A stretch of 51,629 nucleotides of DNA from an uncultured Atopobium sp. (GTDB lineage: Bacteria; Actinomycetota; Coriobacteriia; Coriobacteriales; Atopobiaceae). Position numbers and translations under genes: made by a program. The first letter of the stretch is position 1, and each line of letters begins with the position of its first letter. The stretch lies in the NCBI GenBank assembly GCA_946999785.1, contig CAMQEO010000001.1, forward strand, positions 1 through 51,629. Reading direction: 5' to 3'. Below are positions 9,601-18,684 of this stretch, piece after piece. The notes beneath the pieces are model-generated. The model did not search any database. It was not told where the DNA came from and saw only the letters and a list, made by a program, of their open reading frames with translations.

Positions 9601-10488
9601 CAAGCTTCACCATGTACAGACACGCTTAAGATACAAGATGATAGAATGCATTCCAGCTCGCTACCCTTTGAACTGTATGATACAAATTCTTCGCAGAAAA
9701 TGTATGACATTATAATGCAGCGCGCGTCAGCTGATTTTTATAGTTTTTCTTCGATTAAAGACAGCATGGATCAAGATAAGCAAGCGCTTGCCTCACATGG
9801 TAATCAGCAAAAAATAGATACTGTGTCTAGTCAATCAGGTGAGCATTCCCCAAAGCGCGCACATCAAAGTGTTTCGGATGAATCTATGGCCTTAGGTGTA
9901 TCTTTAGATACACCGTCTCAGTCTGTTCAAGCAGCAGCGATGAATACTTCCGATACAACACGCGCAACTGCACTAGGTTCGGCATTTCATCAGCTTGCAC
10001 AAAGTATGGTAGAATCACAAAACCTGTTTCCCTCAGATGAACACATTGCGCGCATGTGTGCGTATTGGAAGTTATCTGCTGCAAAAGAGAAGCGGTTACG
10101 TGACGCGCTTTGGCGCTGGTGGAATTCTAACATTCGTCGTGAAGTTCTCGCCTACGATACTATCCGTGCTGAAGTGCCGTTTTGTATCCAGCGTAATTCT
10201 GTGTACGGGCGCTATTATCATGGTGCATTCGACTTACTTGCAACTTCTGCTTCGTCGCGTCATGCGCTTCTTATTGATTACAAAACAGGAGACTTGGGCT
10301 TGTCAAAAGAAGAGATTGCCGCACGTCACACATTGCAATCACAACTGTATGCCGATGTATTATTACATGCTGGTTATACAAGTGTGACCTGTGCGTTTGT
10401 TTGCGTTGAGTTAGACGATGGACACGGACAACCTTATGTAATTACAACAGGTTACAGCAGTTGTGAGGGTAAAAACCCCGCTTGCTAA
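6646..10488 (+). CDS. addA: AddA-like UvrD-family helicase/nuclease
   Basis: This is the superfamily 1 helicase and nuclease subunit of an AddAB-type end-resection complex. The 1280-residue protein has motif I AGAGSGKT (35-42), the TFTHAAAHEIKERI and STIHGMCSRIL elements, motif II VDEFQDTD, motif III GDAQQSIYAFRGADV, a late IQVMTVHASKGLEFPLVFL, and motif VI SARILYVGLTRAREAL. The C-terminal nuclease domain ends with GAFDLL...LLIDYKTGD, the PD-(D/E)XK core. I chose ATG 6646 because GGAAGG sits seven bases ahead; the in-frame TTG at 6565 lacks a site. It overlaps the addB stop by 11 bases, so the pair is translationally coupled. A long variable region between motif VI and the nuclease (about 1000-1110) is low-complexity. 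dnaE follows 58 bases later. Confidence 0.93.
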   Translation: MNTSGVLTDEKILDRLNDQQKQIVTTLASPLFVEAGAGSGKTFTLTKRVLWALTKGSGSNGTAFLDDVSQVLIITFTHAAAHEIKERIRSSLREAHMVQQALEVDNAWISTIHGMCSRILKTYALDLGIDPQFSIASENDTVKLMRRAVQDVLSDYYHKRFEISGMRLLLGAYEMGSMGDVSTGFLPTGLCDVIYTISRQAKIYANGYDAFTKVEDTTLESRIDDIISGLTTLCNVCDITEKAKEKLAPCIEFCSRVQSCLQNLNHTLEFATSDDEVIASSNDMCTCLQELRTKLPTSVGKAHAQELKTLKEDLACAHDTIRFMVLNRAFDLCVDIARSVDERYMQLKRECSMLDNDDLIHETLRVIKHNSYVAEQLANRFKLVMVDEFQDTDTAQLELISLLSGKNAEHLTTVGDAQQSIYAFRGADVSVFRKREATCTCALKLCVNYRSHKDILSFVDKVCDAGTPSNPKQGLVQHFMHLDDNPTRDAHAYKAHDLPRLDVEMVKAPFKRDVCARKVLAAALAQRMYAYVKHGQKPSDMALLVRSATNVDVYLDAIRARGLNCVVSGGSTFTSAPEVQVMAQLLHVLANPCDTQNGLFGLLISPLFALDEQDLLLLASMNQPTSDLPAKRPIDRGLEHMTFYKDMPCSLRLQRAHDILMRARNELPYKSVADVCLDVVKQSGWLLRLEKAGTATIPVRANIMAALRYIDELTKDLGLGPARAAQEFDIWLSRSKIAPASLAGDNQDSIQVMTVHASKGLEFPLVFLSEWYTEVPAAPRVMCVPVPKSSTKQPESTTKQPPHSDAHSSSLDAQETAAKVACMLVPPSRDLMQHQKFDEGVVEEHAPVCYSEWFEYGKRLASLRDREESARILYVGLTRAREALIVGLPLVSVKDGYRDTLALRVAQALDITDEQAGLHHKAYGGSQDASVRVFELQPDDSDTLVIRGNHALEELEGYKIPLKRELVYSLSLPVSEAFSTKHDKKQASPCTDTLKIQDDRMHSSSLPFELYDTNSSQKMYDIIMQRASADFYSFSSIKDSMDQDKQALASHGNQQKIDTVSSQSGEHSPKRAHQSVSDESMALGVSLDTPSQSVQAAAMNTSDTTRATALGSAFHQLAQSMVESQNLFPSDEHIARMCAYWKLSAAKEKRLRDALWRWWNSNIRREVLAYDTIRAEVPFCIQRNSVYGRYYHGAFDLLATSASSRHALLIDYKTGDLGLSKEEIAARHTLQSQLYADVLLHAGYTSVTCAFVCVELDDGHGQPYVITTGYSSCEGKNPAC

Positions 10489-10546
10489 AAAGAAGGACAT
10501 ACGATTACGATAGATACAGCTACGATAGACGAAATTTGAGGAAATA

Positions 10547-13500
10547 ATGGCTTTTGTTCATTTGCATAATCATTCGTTTTTTTCTGTTTTGGATGCATCA
10601 ACTTCCATTCAGGATATGGTGGACGCAGCAGTTGCTCAACACATGCACGCGCTTGCGCTTACCGATCATGCATATATGTTTGGGATCCCAGATTTCGATT
10701 TAGCATGCAGAAAATATAACGATAATGCTGCCGATATGAAGCAGTACAAACACGACGTTGAATGCTATGAAAAACAGTGGGATAACAAAGAGCCTAAGGC
10801 AGATGACCCTGATGCTGCGCCTCACGATAGATGTCATGCACAATGGGAAAAAGATAAGCGTATTTGGGACGAAACGCATGATATCGAACGCGTTCGCGCG
10901 CAAAAGCCTGAGCCTCTCATTAAGCCTATTTTTGGATGTGAGGCAAACCTCATTCCTGATCAGTGCATCGAAAAAGGAACGCCACAAAAACGCTATCACC
11001 TAACACTTTTGGTAAAGAATGCTGTGGGCTACGTTAACTTAATGAAAATGATGTCACTTGCGGCAAACCAAATGATGTATTACAAGCCTCGTACTACGTT
11101 TGCCATGTTGGAAAAGTACCATGAAGGCCTTATCTGTTTAAGCGGTTGTGCGCATGGTGTTATCGCCCAAATGATAGTTACGCAGCAATACGATGCCGCG
11201 CGCGCGTGGGCGCAAAAATTTAAGGCTTTGTTTGGTGATGATTTTTATCTCGAAATCCAAGATCACGGTGTTTCTTTGGATTCTTGGAACGGTATGTCTG
11301 AACAAATGATTGCACAACGCATTGTTCAACTGGGAAAAGAAGAAGGAATACCCGTTGTTGCAACTAATGACAATCATTATTTTCATCAAGATGACGTTGA
11401 AACGCGCGATATCTTAAGCTGTATAGGTGCCAACACCCATCTCGACGAAAATTACCAGTCAACGCTTCCTGGTTCAGAGTTTTATTTTAAGTCCGAAGAA
11501 CAAATGCGCGCACTTTTTGCATGGGTTCCTGAGGCCGTAGACGAAAGCGTTCGCATAGCCGCAAAATGTTCGTTTGAACTTGACTGGACGCACATGTATC
11601 TTCCTAAGTTTCCTGGTTTGCGCGAAGGCGAAACATCAGAGGAACGTTTCCGTAGTGAATGCGAACAAGGTTTGGCACGCAAATACGGCGAACAATGGCA
11701 AGACGTTACCATTAACGGCGTAAATGTAAAAGAGCGTTTTGAGTATGAATATGGCGTTATTTGTTTTAAAGGTTTTGCTGACTACTTTTTAATTGTTCAA
11801 GAGTATGTTCGATGGGCAAAAGAGCATGGTATTGGAGTTGGTCCTGGTCGTGGTTCAGCGGCAGGTGCTATTGTTGCATACGCTATGGACATTACGGCAT
11901 TTGATCCACTTGAAAACGGCCTGATGTTTGAGCGTTTCTTGTCACTCGAGCGTACCGAGATGCCCGATATTGATATGGACTTCGACGATGAGCGTCGTTT
12001 GGAAGTTGTGCAACATGTTCGTGAACTGTATGGTTCTGATCGTGTGTGTCACGTTATTACGTACTCAACCATTAAGGCAAAACAGGCAATTAACGATGCC
12101 GCTCGTGTTTTGGGGTATCCCGTTGCAACTGCGCAAAAATTGTCCAAAATGGTTTCAAGTGACCCAAAGACTAAGCTCAAATTTGTGCTTTCAAAAACTG
12201 AAGGCAAAGAGGACATGTATAACCCCGATTTTGTGGATGCTTACCATAATAATGGTGATGAGCACCGCATTATTGATGCTGCGCGCTCTATTGAAGGTAT
12301 CATTCGTGGCGAAGGCGTGCATGCCTGCGCTATTCTTATTGCACCAACACCTGTTAATGACCACGTTCCCACTAAGCTTGACACCAAAGGTGGCGTAGAA
12401 ATTACCCAATACGAAGGACATTCCGTTGCGGATATGGGTCTGTTAAAGATGGACTTTTTGGGTTTGCGTACCTTAACCGTTATTTCTAAAGCACTTGATA
12501 ACATTCGTGCTAGTTATCCCGACTTAAGCAAGCTTGATTCTTTGGGTGATGGAGTTAAAGCTTGCCTTAAACCAGGAGCTACTTGCATTGATATTGATCC
12601 GCAAAAAATACCTTTTACCGATCCGCGCATTTTTCAGTTGGTTGGTTCGGGACGAACTGCTGGCGTGTTCCAAATTGAATCGGAAGGCATGACAGCAACC
12701 ATCAAAAATATGAAACCAAAAGAGTTTCGCCAAATTGTAGCTTTAATTGCCTTGTATCGCCCGGGACCTTTGGGCGCAGGAATGGTAACAAGCTATATTA
12801 ACCGTATGAACGGTCGTGAACCTGTTGTCTTTTATGATGACAGACTTTCAGACATTTTGGACGAAACATACGGAACTATTGTATATCAAGAGCAGGTTAT
12901 GCAGATTTCGGTAAAAATGAGTGGTTTTTCTAAAGGAGAGAGCGACTCTAAAATCAGAAAACCTGTTGCAAAGAAAAAAATTGCGCTTTTAACCAGTACC
13001 ATTTTTCACTGGGAAAACGGTCGCGATGAAACAACATATGACCATTGGATGAATGGTGCAAGTGCAAACGGCTATAAAAAAGAAGTTGCACAACGTATTT
13101 GGGACGATGTTTTGGAATTTGCATCGTATGCGTTTAACAAATCGCACTCTGCAGGCTATGCTATTTTGGTTATGCAAACAGCCTGGTTAAAAGCATATTT
13201 TCCGCGTGAATACATGGCATCGGTGCTTACATCGTATATGGGTAAAACCAACAAAATTGTCCACTATATTAGTGCATGTAATCACGAGGGTATTAAAATT
13301 TTACCACCTGATATTAACGAGTCTGGTCGTGATTTTACGGCAACACCACAAGGAATTCGTTTTGGATTTGCTGGTATCCGCGGTGTTGGCGAAAATGTTG
13401 GTATTGCTATTATGCAAGAGCGCAAAAAAGGTGGCCCATTTGCAAATTTGCACGATTTTGTAAAGCGCGTTAATTCTGCTCAAGCAAACCGCCGTGTTGT

Positions 13501-14455
13501 AGAAGCTCTTATCAAGGCTGGTGCGTTTGATTCGTGTGGATATCCGCGCAAGCAGCTTATGGGATTTATTGATAAAAACAACCCTAAAAATATTATTGAT
13601 GAGGCCGCACGTCACGAAAAAGATCGTTCTATGGGACAGTTGTCGCTGTTTGATTATTTTGGATCGGTTGAAGGATCGGGATTTGAAGAAAAAATTCCTC
13701 CTGCAGATCCGCATGATCGCTGGGAAGATGGATTTATGCTTTCGCAAGAGCGCGAAGTATTAGGTATTTATGTTACCGACCATCCTCTGCGTCCGTATCA
13801 GGTTGCTTTGCGCCGTTCACGTGATTTTACGTTAAGTGAGTTGGAAGAAAGTAAAGAAGTTATTGACGAACAAAGTGGTGCCACGCATTTAGAATACAAA
13901 GTTCCCGAAGGAAAAACAATACATTTAGCAGGTATGACGGCAACGGGTCTTATTCAACGCCGTCTTACTAAAACGGGAAAGCAGATGGCTATTGTTACGC
14001 TTGAAGATATGGAAGGACAGATTCCCTTAGTTGTATTTCCTAAGGTGTTTGAAGCGTCATCTGCACTGCTTAAAGGTGAAGTTTTGGAGTCGCTTGACAG
14101 CAGCGGCGAAAACATTTTTCTCAAGGTTACAGGTAAACTTGAGCGTGGTGAGCGCGGTAATCAAGTTATTGTAGAGTCTTTGGCACCGCTTCAGCTTTCA
14201 GGTGCAATTAACTCCATTCATGTGATAGAAATCGGCCTTTCTACGTCAAAACTCTCTACGCCATATTTTGAAATGCTGCGAAGCGTGCTTGTGCGTTATC
14301 CTGGACTTGATAGGGTTGAGTTGCTGTACGAAAGTTCGGCACATGATATTATGCATATGGAGTTACCTCTTACGGTAGATGCGTGCGATCCGCTGCTCAA
14401 GGCCGAGATTGAGGATATGTTTGGTTCTGATTGTCGAGTGAGTGTGTTTATCTAA
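10547..14455 (+). CDS. dnaE: DNA polymerase III alpha subunit (DnaE)
   Basis: DnaE is the replicative polymerase subunit. The 1302-residue protein opens with a PHP domain (HLHNHSFFSVLDAS, LALTDHAYMFG) and continues with GRGSAAGAIVAYAM. The palm carries the catalytic acidic cluster PDIDMDFDDERR (about 473-484) and the third Asp in MDFLGLRTLTVI. A finger domain (YGTIVYQEQVMQ), a helix-hairpin-helix segment and an OB fold (IHLAGMTATGLIQRRLTKTG) follow. It is longer than the usual 1100-1180 residues, partly because about 65 charged residues (about 58-125, rich in K/D/W) are inserted inside the PHP domain before PIFGCEANL. GAGGAA precedes the ATG. It lies directly after addA and before the NAD-synthetase-like gene. 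Confidence 0.97.
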   Translation: MAFVHLHNHSFFSVLDASTSIQDMVDAAVAQHMHALALTDHAYMFGIPDFDLACRKYNDNAADMKQYKHDVECYEKQWDNKEPKADDPDAAPHDRCHAQWEKDKRIWDETHDIERVRAQKPEPLIKPIFGCEANLIPDQCIEKGTPQKRYHLTLLVKNAVGYVNLMKMMSLAANQMMYYKPRTTFAMLEKYHEGLICLSGCAHGVIAQMIVTQQYDAARAWAQKFKALFGDDFYLEIQDHGVSLDSWNGMSEQMIAQRIVQLGKEEGIPVVATNDNHYFHQDDVETRDILSCIGANTHLDENYQSTLPGSEFYFKSEEQMRALFAWVPEAVDESVRIAAKCSFELDWTHMYLPKFPGLREGETSEERFRSECEQGLARKYGEQWQDVTINGVNVKERFEYEYGVICFKGFADYFLIVQEYVRWAKEHGIGVGPGRGSAAGAIVAYAMDITAFDPLENGLMFERFLSLERTEMPDIDMDFDDERRLEVVQHVRELYGSDRVCHVITYSTIKAKQAINDAARVLGYPVATAQKLSKMVSSDPKTKLKFVLSKTEGKEDMYNPDFVDAYHNNGDEHRIIDAARSIEGIIRGEGVHACAILIAPTPVNDHVPTKLDTKGGVEITQYEGHSVADMGLLKMDFLGLRTLTVISKALDNIRASYPDLSKLDSLGDGVKACLKPGATCIDIDPQKIPFTDPRIFQLVGSGRTAGVFQIESEGMTATIKNMKPKEFRQIVALIALYRPGPLGAGMVTSYINRMNGREPVVFYDDRLSDILDETYGTIVYQEQVMQISVKMSGFSKGESDSKIRKPVAKKKIALLTSTIFHWENGRDETTYDHWMNGASANGYKKEVAQRIWDDVLEFASYAFNKSHSAGYAILVMQTAWLKAYFPREYMASVLTSYMGKTNKIVHYISACNHEGIKILPPDINESGRDFTATPQGIRFGFAGIRGVGENVGIAIMQERKKGGPFANLHDFVKRVNSAQANRRVVEALIKAGAFDSCGYPRKQLMGFIDKNNPKNIIDEAARHEKDRSMGQLSLFDYFGSVEGSGFEEKIPPADPHDRWEDGFMLSQEREVLGIYVTDHPLRPYQVALRRSRDFTLSELEESKEVIDEQSGATHLEYKVPEGKTIHLAGMTATGLIQRRLTKTGKQMAIVTLEDMEGQIPLVVFPKVFEASSALLKGEVLESLDSSGENIFLKVTGKLERGERGNQVIVESLAPLQLSGAINSIHVIEIGLSTSKLSTPYFEMLRSVLVRYPGLDRVELLYESSAHDIMHMELPLTVDACDPLLKAEIEDMFGSDCRVSVFI

Positions 14456-14559
14456 AGGGTTGTAAGCGTGCTCGGTAAGAGTTGCGTAAGTTCAACGCAT
14501 GATACCATGCTTACTCAAATGGCGTTGTGCGGTGTTAGTATAAAGTTTTGGAGCGATTC

Positions 14560-17304
14560 ATGAATATATTGATGATACATACGCGCCTTATTTGTTCAAC
14601 AGTTGCCGAAATGCTTGCCAAGCTTGAAGAACTTGACGCATATGCCACACGTCATGCAGTTGATTTAATTATTGTTCCACGTAGTTTTACCAATGCGTGC
14701 TTGAAAGTAGGTATAGCAGATCCATCTTCTTTGGCGCGCTCTTCGCGCTGTGATGATTTAGATGTGCGCTTGCGCTGCTTGTATACCATGGCGCTCCATG
14801 TGAAAACACCTTTGTTAGCTCCTTGTGATTGGATTTTTGCCTCGCGTGAGTATCCGTGCGCATTTCTTCTTGAAGAACGCTTGCCGCGTCGTGTTACTCG
14901 TTTTAGCTTGTGTCATCAAAGATTTGTGTGTACATTTTCGCCGCGTAATTTAGATGCATACAAAAAATACGAGCCACATGGAATCATCCTGTTTGACTCT
15001 CAACCACTTTCGCTCTCGTCTGCGCTCGAGTTTGTAAATGCGTCTGCACATACATCTTCAAGTGCGGCTGAAAATACGTCTTCATGTACGGCTAAAAACG
15101 AGGCTAAAAACGCTGCTACAGCCACGGTTGCAACTAAGCTCGCGCACGTAACGCCGTTTATGCAGGATGCTTCGATAACTCCTACCATATGTCCTGTATA
15201 TGTAGTGCCAAGTATTGGTTGCATAAACAATAAACTTTATTCAGCACCAAGTTTTGTTTTGCAACCACATGGAACAATTAACGCGTATTGTGCACCCTTT
15301 GAACAGCGCATTTGTTTGTATAACACCAATCAATCACCAACATCTAAAGACAAACTATCAACTCAAAAACTATCAACTCGTATTCAAAAAAATCCCGACT
15401 CTGCTTACATGCATATCTGGGATGCACTTTGTATGGGTATTCAGGATAAGTGCGCAACCTTTGGCACGCGCGAAGTTGTTTGCGTCATGGATGGTGGTCT
15501 TGCAAGTAGCGTGCTTGCTGCGTTATTAGTTGATGCACTTGGTGCTTTGCACGTGCACGCGTTGATTGCGCCTCGCGAATGCTCGTATGATTTTACATCT
15601 GCCAACACATTGGCAACTGCGTTAGGAATTGATGCTCGTACCTGCAACGATATGTCGTACGGTCAAGGTTTTAGAACGCTGCAAGAAAAAATACATGTTC
15701 GCGAAGCTGCGCTTGTTGGCTATGCACAAACATGGGCACAAACGCTTTCGGCTGTGTTGGTAAGTTCGTGCGACAAGCTTTCGTATATGCTGGGTGCATA
15801 CACACTTTTTGACACATGCGCGCGCATTGCTCCACTTGCCGACCTCTTACGTTGCGATATCGAGCGTCTTGCGCGTGCACGCATGTCTCGTTCGGCTCTT
15901 TTTTCAACCTGTGAATATAAAAATATTGAATATCAAAGGCTGCAAGAATGTCTGCCTGCGTCTGCTACCTGTGATGTTCGTACACTTGATAGCAACTTGC
16001 ATGATTATCTTTACCAGCGAATATCAGCGTCTAAGCAGTCTCACGCCACTCAGCCTTGTGCCGCTCAGCCCCGTGCTGCACAGCCCCGTGCTGCACAGCC
16101 CCGTGTTACGCAATCTTGCCCTACTCAAGAAGAAATCGACTTCTTTACGTTGTGTTTGAATAAACTTTCGAGTACGCTTGCCGCACCATTTGATACATTC
16201 ACGCTTTCTGATTGCCCCATCTCGGCATGCATTTTATCTGCTCAAGCCGATAATTTATCAGCTGCTCTGGTGCAAACAGGCCTGTCATCACAGCTGTTTC
16301 AAAAGATAGATCTGTCGTTGATACAGGCTTTTCCTCGTTCACCTGAGTCTTTGCTTCAATTGTTCGGATCAGATGGCGACGACGCAGATCCAGACGACGC
16401 AGAGGAAGATGACATAGACCCAGACGATCCATATCTTGATGATGACGACGATGATGAACTTGATGAGGACATCCTTTTGCGTCAAATTGGCGCGCGTGAT
16501 GCGGATCCAAGCGCTGATAGGGACGTTATAAACCATGCACAATCCCTTAAAGCATGGCTTGAGAGCCATGGTTTTCAGACGCTTCCTGTTGCAGGTGGAT
16601 TTATGACGGTGGGTAATGCGCGCGATATTGACGAAAACGAATTACGCAAGCTTTTGCAATCGCTTCCGGGCGATATAGATAGTCACATTATGCAGGCCAA
16701 TATCGAAGTTCCAAGTGATTCTGTGAGCGACTTTGAAACATTTATGAAAGATATTCAGCGTGCGTTTGATAAGACGTCTAAGGATTCTCAAGAGCATACC
16801 TCAGGCGACACTCAAAGCAACACATCGGATAAGACAATTGATAAATTTATTCGCGATCTACAACATGCGTTTGATCTCAAAAATAAGATTAGAGCTCAAA
16901 AAGCGGCTCGTTCACAGGCACGTCCGCAAGATCAGTCGATTCAAGATTTGGTGGACGATATTTTGAACGCGCGGCCGCTTTCACATGAAGAAAGTTTTTA
17001 TATTTTAGACAATCAGCTTGATACGTTTGAGAATATGGAGTTTCGTGCAAACAACACCCATCAGTCAAATGCACATGATGCCTCGTTTACCAAACTTATG
17101 AACAAAAAGCTTACCTCAGCGCATGCCGAGCGCCATTTGAAATTTATTTTGGGTACAGTACGTGACTTTTGCTATGGTGGCGTGTTTTATAATCATGCGC
17201 AGCGTCCCACGCGCACTTCTCATGTAAATACATCATCTGTATCGGGTACGTCTTTGCAGATGACGCACGAGTTAGATGACAATAATCCGTATTCTGAAAA
17301 CTAA
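14560..17304 (+). CDS. Degenerate NAD synthetase (NadE)-like protein with acidic C-terminal extension
   Basis: This 914-residue protein has no safe family name, but its first half aligns by eye with glutamine-dependent NAD synthetase. Residues 1-250 resemble the nitrilase/glutaminase domain: DLIIVPRSF where NadE has FPEL, and CINNKLYSAPSFVLQPHG. Residues 305-440 resemble the synthetase: VDALGALHVHALIAPRE and REAALVGYAQ...GAYTLFDTCARIAPLADLL. The active sites are eroded: the P-loop SGGxDS is DGGLAS, the TTGNKSE motif is VSSCDKLS, and the glutaminase Glu is Arg41. After four 5-residue AAQPR-like repeats (about 498-517) comes a very acidic tract (603-637) and a C-terminal region with a duplicated helix (FMKDIQRAFD, FIRDLQHAFD). 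Start ATG 14560 has GGAG six bases upstream; TTG 14548 does not. It sits between dnaE and ruvC, so a role with the repair genes is possible. I infer a non-catalytic scaffold or sensor. Confidence 0.75.
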   Translation: MNILMIHTRLICSTVAEMLAKLEELDAYATRHAVDLIIVPRSFTNACLKVGIADPSSLARSSRCDDLDVRLRCLYTMALHVKTPLLAPCDWIFASREYPCAFLLEERLPRRVTRFSLCHQRFVCTFSPRNLDAYKKYEPHGIILFDSQPLSLSSALEFVNASAHTSSSAAENTSSCTAKNEAKNAATATVATKLAHVTPFMQDASITPTICPVYVVPSIGCINNKLYSAPSFVLQPHGTINAYCAPFEQRICLYNTNQSPTSKDKLSTQKLSTRIQKNPDSAYMHIWDALCMGIQDKCATFGTREVVCVMDGGLASSVLAALLVDALGALHVHALIAPRECSYDFTSANTLATALGIDARTCNDMSYGQGFRTLQEKIHVREAALVGYAQTWAQTLSAVLVSSCDKLSYMLGAYTLFDTCARIAPLADLLRCDIERLARARMSRSALFSTCEYKNIEYQRLQECLPASATCDVRTLDSNLHDYLYQRISASKQSHATQPCAAQPRAAQPRAAQPRVTQSCPTQEEIDFFTLCLNKLSSTLAAPFDTFTLSDCPISACILSAQADNLSAALVQTGLSSQLFQKIDLSLIQAFPRSPESLLQLFGSDGDDADPDDAEEDDIDPDDPYLDDDDDDELDEDILLRQIGARDADPSADRDVINHAQSLKAWLESHGFQTLPVAGGFMTVGNARDIDENELRKLLQSLPGDIDSHIMQANIEVPSDSVSDFETFMKDIQRAFDKTSKDSQEHTSGDTQSNTSDKTIDKFIRDLQHAFDLKNKIRAQKAARSQARPQDQSIQDLVDDILNARPLSHEESFYILDNQLDTFENMEFRANNTHQSNAHDASFTKLMNKKLTSAHAERHLKFILGTVRDFCYGGVFYNHAQRPTRTSHVNTSSVSGTSLQMTHELDDNNPYSEN
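16051..16110 (+). repeat. Four 15-bp tandem repeats in the NadE-like gene
   Basis: Four consecutive 15-base units (CAGCCCCGTGCTGCA and variants) encode repeated QPRAA. The two central copies are identical and the outer ones diverge. The repeat joins the synthetase-like region to the C-terminal extension. Confidence 0.9.
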
Positions 17305-17337
17305 GTCCTTAAATCTCATCCACATTGTCAAAGAATC

Positions 17338-17346
17338 TGATATACT
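17338..17346 (+). promoter_or_regulatory. Extended -10 promoter candidate for ruvCAB
   Basis: TG-A-TATACT (TGn plus a -10 hexamer) lies about 45 bases ahead of the ruvC start. A -35 at 17 bases is poor, which fits an extended -10 promoter. It would give ruvCAB a start of its own inside the repair block. Confidence 0.45.
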
Positions 17347-17389
17347 AGAACTAATGTTCCGGTTATCGGGATGATACTAAGGAGATAGC

Positions 17390-18040
17390 ATGGTAATCCT
17401 AGGAATAGACCCAGGACTTGCACATACAGGATGGGGTATTGTGGAAACACGTGGGAGTGTGTATCGCGCACGTGCGTACGATTGCGTGGTTACCACCTCT
17501 GCTCAGTCGTTGCCCGAACGTCTTGATGCTATTTATCAGGGAATTTCCTATGCTATTGAGCGCTATCAGCCAGTGCATGTGGCTATTGAAAAAATATTTT
17601 TTGGCGAAAATGTGCGTTCTGCCATAGATACGGCACATTCACGCGGTGCGGCACTTGTTGCGTGTGCTCGTGCAGGTGTTGTTTTGGGCGAGTATACTCC
17701 CATGCAGATTAAACAAGCTGTTGTTGGTACGGGTTCAGCCGATAAACGTCAAGTGATCTTTATGGTTAGAAATATTTTGAACCTCGATCACGACCCAAGA
17801 CCCGATCACTGTGCCGATGCGTTAGCTGCGGCAATTTGCCATGCGAGTTTACTTCGTACGCAGCAAGCGGCATATCAAAGTGCTTCGGTAGAAATGCTTG
17901 AGCAGCAACGTGCCGAAGCCCTTCAACACAAACTACAGGCTCGTGCGCTTACGGCAGCTGCAAGCAAGGCTCATTCCGATTATGCTCACGGCATTGGAAA
18001 TGTTATGGATAAGACACGTCAGAGTAGGAGAAATAAATAA
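17390..18040 (+). CDS. ruvC: RuvC, Holliday junction resolvase
   Basis: RuvC is the endonuclease that cuts four-way recombination junctions together with RuvAB. The 216-residue protein shows the RNase-H-like fold with ILGIDPGLAHTGWG (Asp7), VAIEKIFF (Glu67) and the C-terminal acidic pair in RPDHCADALAAAICH (Asp139, Asp143). It is about 40 residues longer than E. coli RuvC because of a low-complexity Ala/Gln-rich tail (about 160-216). AAGGAG lies six bases ahead of the ATG. The stop overlaps the ruvA start by one base (TAATG), so translation is coupled. Confidence 0.97.
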   Translation: MVILGIDPGLAHTGWGIVETRGSVYRARAYDCVVTTSAQSLPERLDAIYQGISYAIERYQPVHVAIEKIFFGENVRSAIDTAHSRGAALVACARAGVVLGEYTPMQIKQAVVGTGSADKRQVIFMVRNILNLDHDPRPDHCADALAAAICHASLLRTQQAAYQSASVEMLEQQRAEALQHKLQARALTAAASKAHSDYAHGIGNVMDKTRQSRRNK

Positions 18041-18684
18041 TGATTGTTCAGCTTACAGGAACACTTGTTGAAGTCTTTCCAAACTCGGTGGTCTTAGACG
18101 TACAGGGTGTGGGTTATGAATTAGGAATTTCTGCCAATACGGCTGCCAATTTACCTGCATGTGGTCAAACGGCTGTTACGCTGTTAGTTAGAATGATCGT
18201 TAAAGAAAACGCTATGGAGCTCTATGGCTTTTCTTCACGCCAAGAAAGAAACGCGTTTGATAGGCTTATTGGTATTTCGGGTGTAGGCCCTAAACTTGCG
18301 CTGGCGGTTTTGTCAACATATTCTTTATCAGATTTGGCAACAATTGCGCTATCTGAAGACGTTACACGTATGGCACAGGTGCCAGGCGTTGGAAAAAAGA
18401 AAGCGCAACGTTTGCTTATAGAGTTAGCCGATGTGTTTGCAAAAGATGCCGAGCTTCGTATTTTGGCTTCTGCCGAGGAAAAGTCATCTGGCGCGTGTGC
18501 GCAAGCACCGCAGCACAGTGTACTTGATGACGCGCAATCGGCATTATTGGCTATGGGCTTTACACCTCAAGAAGTTGAGCTTGCTCTTAAACCGTATGAT
18601 AAAAAAGAATGCAATGATAATTCATCGCTTACGGCACAAACCGTTATTACGCAAGCGCTTAAACGCTTAGGAGGCAGATTATAG
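18040..18684 (+). CDS. ruvA: RuvA, Holliday junction branch-migration subunit
   Basis: RuvA binds the Holliday junction and loads the RuvB motor. The 214-residue protein has the N-terminal OB fold (MIVQLTGTLVEVFPNSVVLDVQGVGYE), tandem helix-hairpin-helix motifs (LIGISGVGPKLALAVLS and VPGVGKKKAQRLLIEL) and a C-terminal three-helix domain with ALLAMGFTPQEVELAL, which contacts RuvB. Length is normal. It overlaps ruvC by one base and its TAG shares a base with the GTG of ruvB. Confidence 0.97.
   Translation: MIVQLTGTLVEVFPNSVVLDVQGVGYELGISANTAANLPACGQTAVTLLVRMIVKENAMELYGFSSRQERNAFDRLIGISGVGPKLALAVLSTYSLSDLATIALSEDVTRMAQVPGVGKKKAQRLLIELADVFAKDAELRILASAEEKSSGACAQAPQHSVLDDAQSALLAMGFTPQEVELALKPYDKKECNDNSSLTAQTVITQALKRLGGRL

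Noticed and set aside
13301..13747. Open frames within dnaE as a possible intein or nested gene
   Set aside because: DnaE reads through with its motifs in order and no Cys/Ser...HN intein borders. The extra length is explained by the PHP insert.
16051..16110. Tandem 15-base repeats as a CRISPR array
   Set aside because: Units are adjacent with no spacers, in frame inside a coding region, and no cas genes are present.
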